From contig NC_052621.1 of the NCBI RefSeq assembly GCF_016545825.1, positions 25,012,940-25,076,939 on the forward strand: 64,000 bases of DNA, read 5' to 3'. Below the pieces are notes generated by a model. That model was not told the origin of the DNA and did not search any database. It worked only from the letters and a program-made list of their open reading frames with translations. This document shows, in pieces, positions 60,531 through 64,000 of this stretch; within the stretch, counting starts at the first letter, position 1; each line of letters begins with the position of its first letter. A program made the position numbers and the translations under genes. The DNA is from Eucalyptus grandis. Lineage: Eukaryota; Streptophyta; Magnoliopsida; Myrtales; Myrtaceae.

Positions 60531-61157
60531 ATGGAGAGTTGGAGCGAGCTGCCCCTAAAAGTCGATGACTCGGAGGACATGGTGGTGTACAGCGCTTTGC
60601 GCGATGCGCTCAACTCCAGGTGGACAGGGCCTCAGGCTTCGAGCCAAGAACTGGATTTCGAACGGACGACCATTGATTATAACAGCGTTGGTCTGGCGAC
60701 AGAGGAGAAACAGGAGACGGTGGAGCGTGAGGTACAAGTGCCGGTCAAGAAGACGCATTATAGAGGAGTGAGGAGGCGGCCGTGGGGAAAATACGCAGCA
60801 GAAATGAGGGACCCCAAGAAAAACGGAGCAAGGATTTGGCTTGGCACTTATGAGACGCCCGAGGACGCGGCATTTGCCTATGACCAGGCAGCTTTTAAGA
60901 TGAGGGGGTGCAAGGCCAAGCTCAACTTCCCACACCTCATCGGCTCCACTGACTACGAGCCCATCAGGGTCAGCCTGAAACGTCGGTCTGCCGAGCCTAG
61001 CTCGCCGTCCACGTCTAGTGGTGAAAGCTTTCTGACAGGGACGAAGAGGAGAAAGAGAGAGGTTAATGTAAATGCTAAGGTGGATTTTCGAAGTCCAATC
61101 CCCTTTCACATTCTAGATGTGGGCTTATTGAGTGTGGATGAACAATTTTTGTTTTGA
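60531..61157 (+). CDS. AP2/ERF transcription factor, ethylene response factor type
   Basis: Encodes 208 residues with one complete AP2/ERF DNA-binding domain at about residues 76-133: [20 protein letters not shown], then [20 protein letters not shown], then [16 protein letters not shown]. The Ala and Asp of AAEMRD mark the ERF rather than DREB subfamily. The [10 protein letters not shown] end and acidic N-terminal part suggest group IX (ERF1/ERF2-like) factors, which act in the nucleus on GCC-box promoters in ethylene, jasmonate and defence responses. A basic stretch KRRKRE near residue 172 may be a nuclear signal. It has no intron, as usual for the family. The start at 60531 follows the in-frame stop at 60507, so the protein lacks the N-terminal about 50 residues seen in related copies. 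It may still be functional. Confidence 0.88.
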   Translation: MESWSELPLKVDDSEDMVVYSALRDALNSRWTGPQASSQELDFERTTIDYNSVGLATEEKQETVEREVQVPVKKTHYRGVRRRPWGKYAAEMRDPKKNGARIWLGTYETPEDAAFAYDQAAFKMRGCKAKLNFPHLIGSTDYEPIRVSLKRRSAEPSSPSTSSGESFLTGTKRRKREVNVNAKVDFRSPIPFHILDVGLLSVDEQFLF

Positions 61158-61510
61158 TCGTGGAAACTACAATTTAGTGTTTTTATCCCATTCCATTACG
61201 GTTTGTACACAGGAAAAGAGAAGCAAAAACTTCGTTGCTATAGATTAATCGACAATTACCCTTTTTTATTGGAGAAGTTCCAAACCCGGCTATGGTTTAA
61301 GCCAAAACGATGTCATTTTAGACATTAATTCTCATTCAAGTTAAAATTAACAAACTTTCGAGAGAAAAAGTAATAAAAATCCCTATTAATATTTTCCCTT
61401 GATTATATTGGATGAAGTTAATAGAGAGATTTTTTTACCAAAAACATAGAAATTTACTCGTATCAACGGAAAGTTTTAAAACTGAAAAAGAAAAAAAAAT
61501 TGTAAGTTTA
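61158..61510. other. 3' flank of the ERF gene
   Basis: AT-rich DNA, probably the 3' UTR and then intergenic. Nothing else is recognisable. Confidence 0.4.
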
Positions 61511-61703
61511 CCCACCCCGTGATGGGCGAGTTGGTTAGGGCACACCTTAGTCACACGAAAGGTTAGGGTTCGATTCTCCTACTCGCCACGTTGCGCGACT
61601 TAAGTGGGGTGTCATGGGTGATGAAACCTCGCGCTAATACGCTCATGGGTTTATGTCGTCTGGGCTGGCTATATGACGGATCCGAATTACCAAAAATAAT
61701 AAT
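61511..61703 (+). mobile_element. tRNA-derived SINE candidate
   Basis: Contains Pol III promoter-like boxes at normal spacing: A-box-like TGGGCGAGTTGG (about 61523) and B-box-like GGTTCGATTCTCC (about 61568). It ends in an A/T-rich tail. TAAGTTT(A) occurs at 61503-61510 and 61704-61710 and could be the target duplication. It is not a tRNA gene, as no cloverleaf acceptor pairing is evident and the body is too long. Confidence 0.55.
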
Positions 61704-62606
61704 TAAGTTTTAAAATTGAGTTTGCACATTTCTAACCTTTAAAAACTCAACCATATTTTTGGATAATTTTAAAAAATTTGGTAAACTTAACCTTATATTT
61801 TTCATCACTAACCCTTACTGAAACTTAATAGCACTTAAAAAAAAAAAAATCTGTACTTTTTATCACATGCGCATGTGATTGGACCTGTACGGCACGATAC
61901 ATCAGATCTAAAAATGTTACTTTATATACAAAAGCATGCGCACATTATTGTCCTTCCCCAATAAAATAAAAAGGAGCGCGTCCCATGCTTTGGTTTTTTT
62001 AATTTAAAATGGATAATAAAAAATATTAATTCATATCTTTCGTGATTAAAAAAGTCTTATTGAGCATTTCAAACATGCCCTTTCTCAGAAACTTGATCTA
62101 ACATAAATTGGAGCTAAGAATTAAATCATTTATGTTGAAATCACCACCAGCCAAGCAGTCAAGCTCAACCTACCTATAGCTCCCACTTTGCTGGTCTTTT
62201 CAACTCTTCACTTTTCCGAAACCAAAACATCCCTTCAATCTTCCAAAATCAGTGACCACAAAGCTACAAATTCTAGCCAAAACGAGAATGCTTCAAGAGG
62301 GACTAATCAATCCGATGTTTTCAAATCCATTTGTGAGTATCTTCTTGAAGATGATGATGATAGTGTCAATGCAACATCTTCTGCAGCAACTCCTACAGAC
62401 GCGTACACAAGGAGTTTGAGCTTCGACAATCTATTATTAATGGAGAGTTGGAACGAACTATGCCTAAAAGTTGACGACTTAGGGGACATGATGGTGTACA
62501 GAGTTTTGTGCAACGTGCTTGATTCCGGGTGGACAATGCCTTTGGCTTCAAATCAAGAACTTGTTTTGGAAGTGACAACCGTTGACTATAACGGCATTGG
62601 TCGGGC
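61704..62606 (+). repeat. Duplicated ERF block, copy 3 (pairs with 20800-21690)
   Basis: Closely similar to 20800-21690 up to the sequence GGTCGGGCAAC, where it switches to the 30287-type segment. Confidence 0.85.
62132..62606 (+). pseudogene. AP2/ERF pseudogene, copy c, N-terminal part only
   Basis: Carries the ERF N-terminal region ([52 protein letters not shown]). The ATG equivalent to 21277 reaches a stop within about 15 codons because of an altered start region and an extra C in TTTTCCGAA. The main frame is open only downstream of that (62188-62634). The AP2 domain is absent: at about 62607 the sequence jumps into a different duplicated segment. Confidence 0.82.
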
Positions 62607-64000
62607 AACGTTTTTGTATTTATTGTGGTCCTAAAATGTAATATAACCATTCAATTAAAATATGAAAATCACAATTAAAAAATATAAAAGAATCACAATC
62701 GATTCACTCAAAGATAGTAGTGAAAGGATAATTAACGAATGGAGTACAATTAAAAAACCCAATAAGAATCGGGCAAAGAATAGGATAGTAACCCTCATGA
62801 GCTTAATTCAAATTGAGTTCAATTTCTTTTCTAAAAATCGACCTTCTAAAAAAAAAAAAAACTAAATTAAATGTGTCCACTAAAACCCTATATCACGTGT
62901 ACACTAACTAAATGAAACTAAGCTAATTTTAATACTAAAATCTAACTGCCTAATCAATGCCTATTTTTCTAACAGTTTTCTAATTTTATTTATTTTATTA
63001 CTTGTTATTTATTTCTAGATATGGCCACGCGTACAAATTTGGGTTCTTGTATCAAGTCCCCCCAATCTATTTAACCCAATTCACTAAAATTCAAATTCAG
63101 CCCAAATATATTTGAATGACGTTAAGCCCAAACTTTCCAACCCTGTTCAAGCCCAAAATTCAGTGTTGAACCTTCATTAAACCAATCTTGAAGGACGACT
63201 GCTCCACGAACCCGCTCAAATTCTAGTTTCCAATATAAGACCCATCCTCTTATTCTCCCCCTTTTTTAAATTATTTATTGTTTTATCATTTTACCATTAC
63301 TACTATTATTATTATTTATTGTCTCTTCTCATCAACTTTGTATCATTACCTATAAACTTTCAAAACTCATTCTTCAATCTTAGACAATCAAAGTTTCAAT
63401 AATAATTTATATCATATTGAAAATCGCACAATTCATCATTGGCCATGACCAATCTCTAGAATATGACTATCAACCACCCCCATGTGTTGCCAGATCATCA
63501 CCGGACTCATTGGTCACCATCATCATCCGACCATCTCGATTTCCTAGTAACTCAACGATATCTCATTCATTGAATTCGAAATGTACAGCTTGTGTATATA
63601 GAGACACACCAGTGCAAATAAGATCGGAGCTCAGCAATAGGACCGTAATTGTCGAATCTTTTCCTCACCGGCGCCCACCGCGAAACCACCGCTGCCGACA
63701 AACAAAATTCGGAAATAAAATAAAGGAAAATGCTTGGGTGACCGCCCACGGCAGAATGACGGTGGAACGGTCAAAGGCCAGCCACATATCTTTTTGGAGG
63801 AAACCCGCAGACTTCCTTAACCGGTTTAATCGTTGATTTCATATTTCCTTCTTTTTCATTTTCTTGACTTCTATGTTCCCTATTGCAACCTCAAATTTTA
63901 GAGACAAAATTAAAAGGCCACACTGAATCATTTTTCTTGAAGATTATCACTTTAATTTGTTTCTTTAAATAAGAAATAAAAATCGTTTTCTTCTTATGAC
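62607..64000 (+). repeat. Duplicated block segment, copy 3 (pairs with 30287 onward)
   Basis: Matches 30287-31680 at high similarity to the right edge of the window, including the left terminal repeat of the MULE-like element (from about 63736). Its right terminal repeat would lie beyond the window. Confidence 0.88.

Noticed and set aside
61511..61703. A functional tRNA gene
   Set aside because: Box A and B are present, but there is no convincing cloverleaf and the unit is far longer than a tRNA; a SINE fits better.

Overview
The window is nuclear DNA from a flowering plant, most likely a eudicot. The supporting evidence is GT-AG introns, plant-only transcription factor families (DIVARICATA-type MYB, AP2/ERF), an NB-ARC disease-resistance gene fragment, a Ty1/copia element with an initiator-Met tRNA primer site, and a large Ty3-like element with an Ogre/Tat-style ORF1 fragment. 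The transposon and repeat style suggests a woody plant, possibly Myrtaceae, but that is only an impression. I saw no rRNA, tRNA, CRISPR or bacterial-type features.

Layout. 1-3.6 kb: 3' part of a multi-exon plant gene that enters from the left edge and ends in a 48-bp (16-residue) tandem repeat array. 8.2-9.4 kb (minus): a two-exon DIVARICATA-like MYB with several small frameshifts. 10.3-20.8 kb: mostly AT-rich intergenic DNA with simple repeats and two GC-rich islands. 20.8-33.8 kb: first copy of a duplicated block (ERF pseudogene, PGG-type membrane protein remnant, unassigned DNA), enlarged by a Ty3-like element with a perfect 5-bp target duplication, hAT-like and PIF/Harbinger-like elements, and a MULE-like element. 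34.0-41.1 kb: an NB-ARC pseudogene split just before its MHD motif by a young 6.3-kb copia element. 41.3-50.3 kb: probable large LTR-type DNA with nested insertions and several tandem arrays. 50.4-53.4 kb: PGG-type fragments, two of them in a large inverted repeat. 53.1-57.5 kb: second copy of the duplicated block, lacking several of the insertions. 60.2-61.2 kb: the one apparently working gene, an AP2/ERF factor. 61.7-64.0 kb: third copy of the block, with a truncated ERF copy.

Reading the three block copies against each other shows which pieces were inserted later and how the ERF copies decayed. The AP2-intact copy has a stop codon in its old N-terminus. The other two copies keep most of the N-terminal reading frame but have lost or damaged the AP2 domain. 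The window is best described as one ordinary gene end, one damaged MYB, one live ERF, and a repeat-rich, resistance-gene-like region full of decayed copies. I found no convincing evidence of a wholly new biological system. The items most worth checking are the PGG inverted repeat, the ERF upstream ORF, the copia derivative with in-frame deletions, and the frameshifted MYB.
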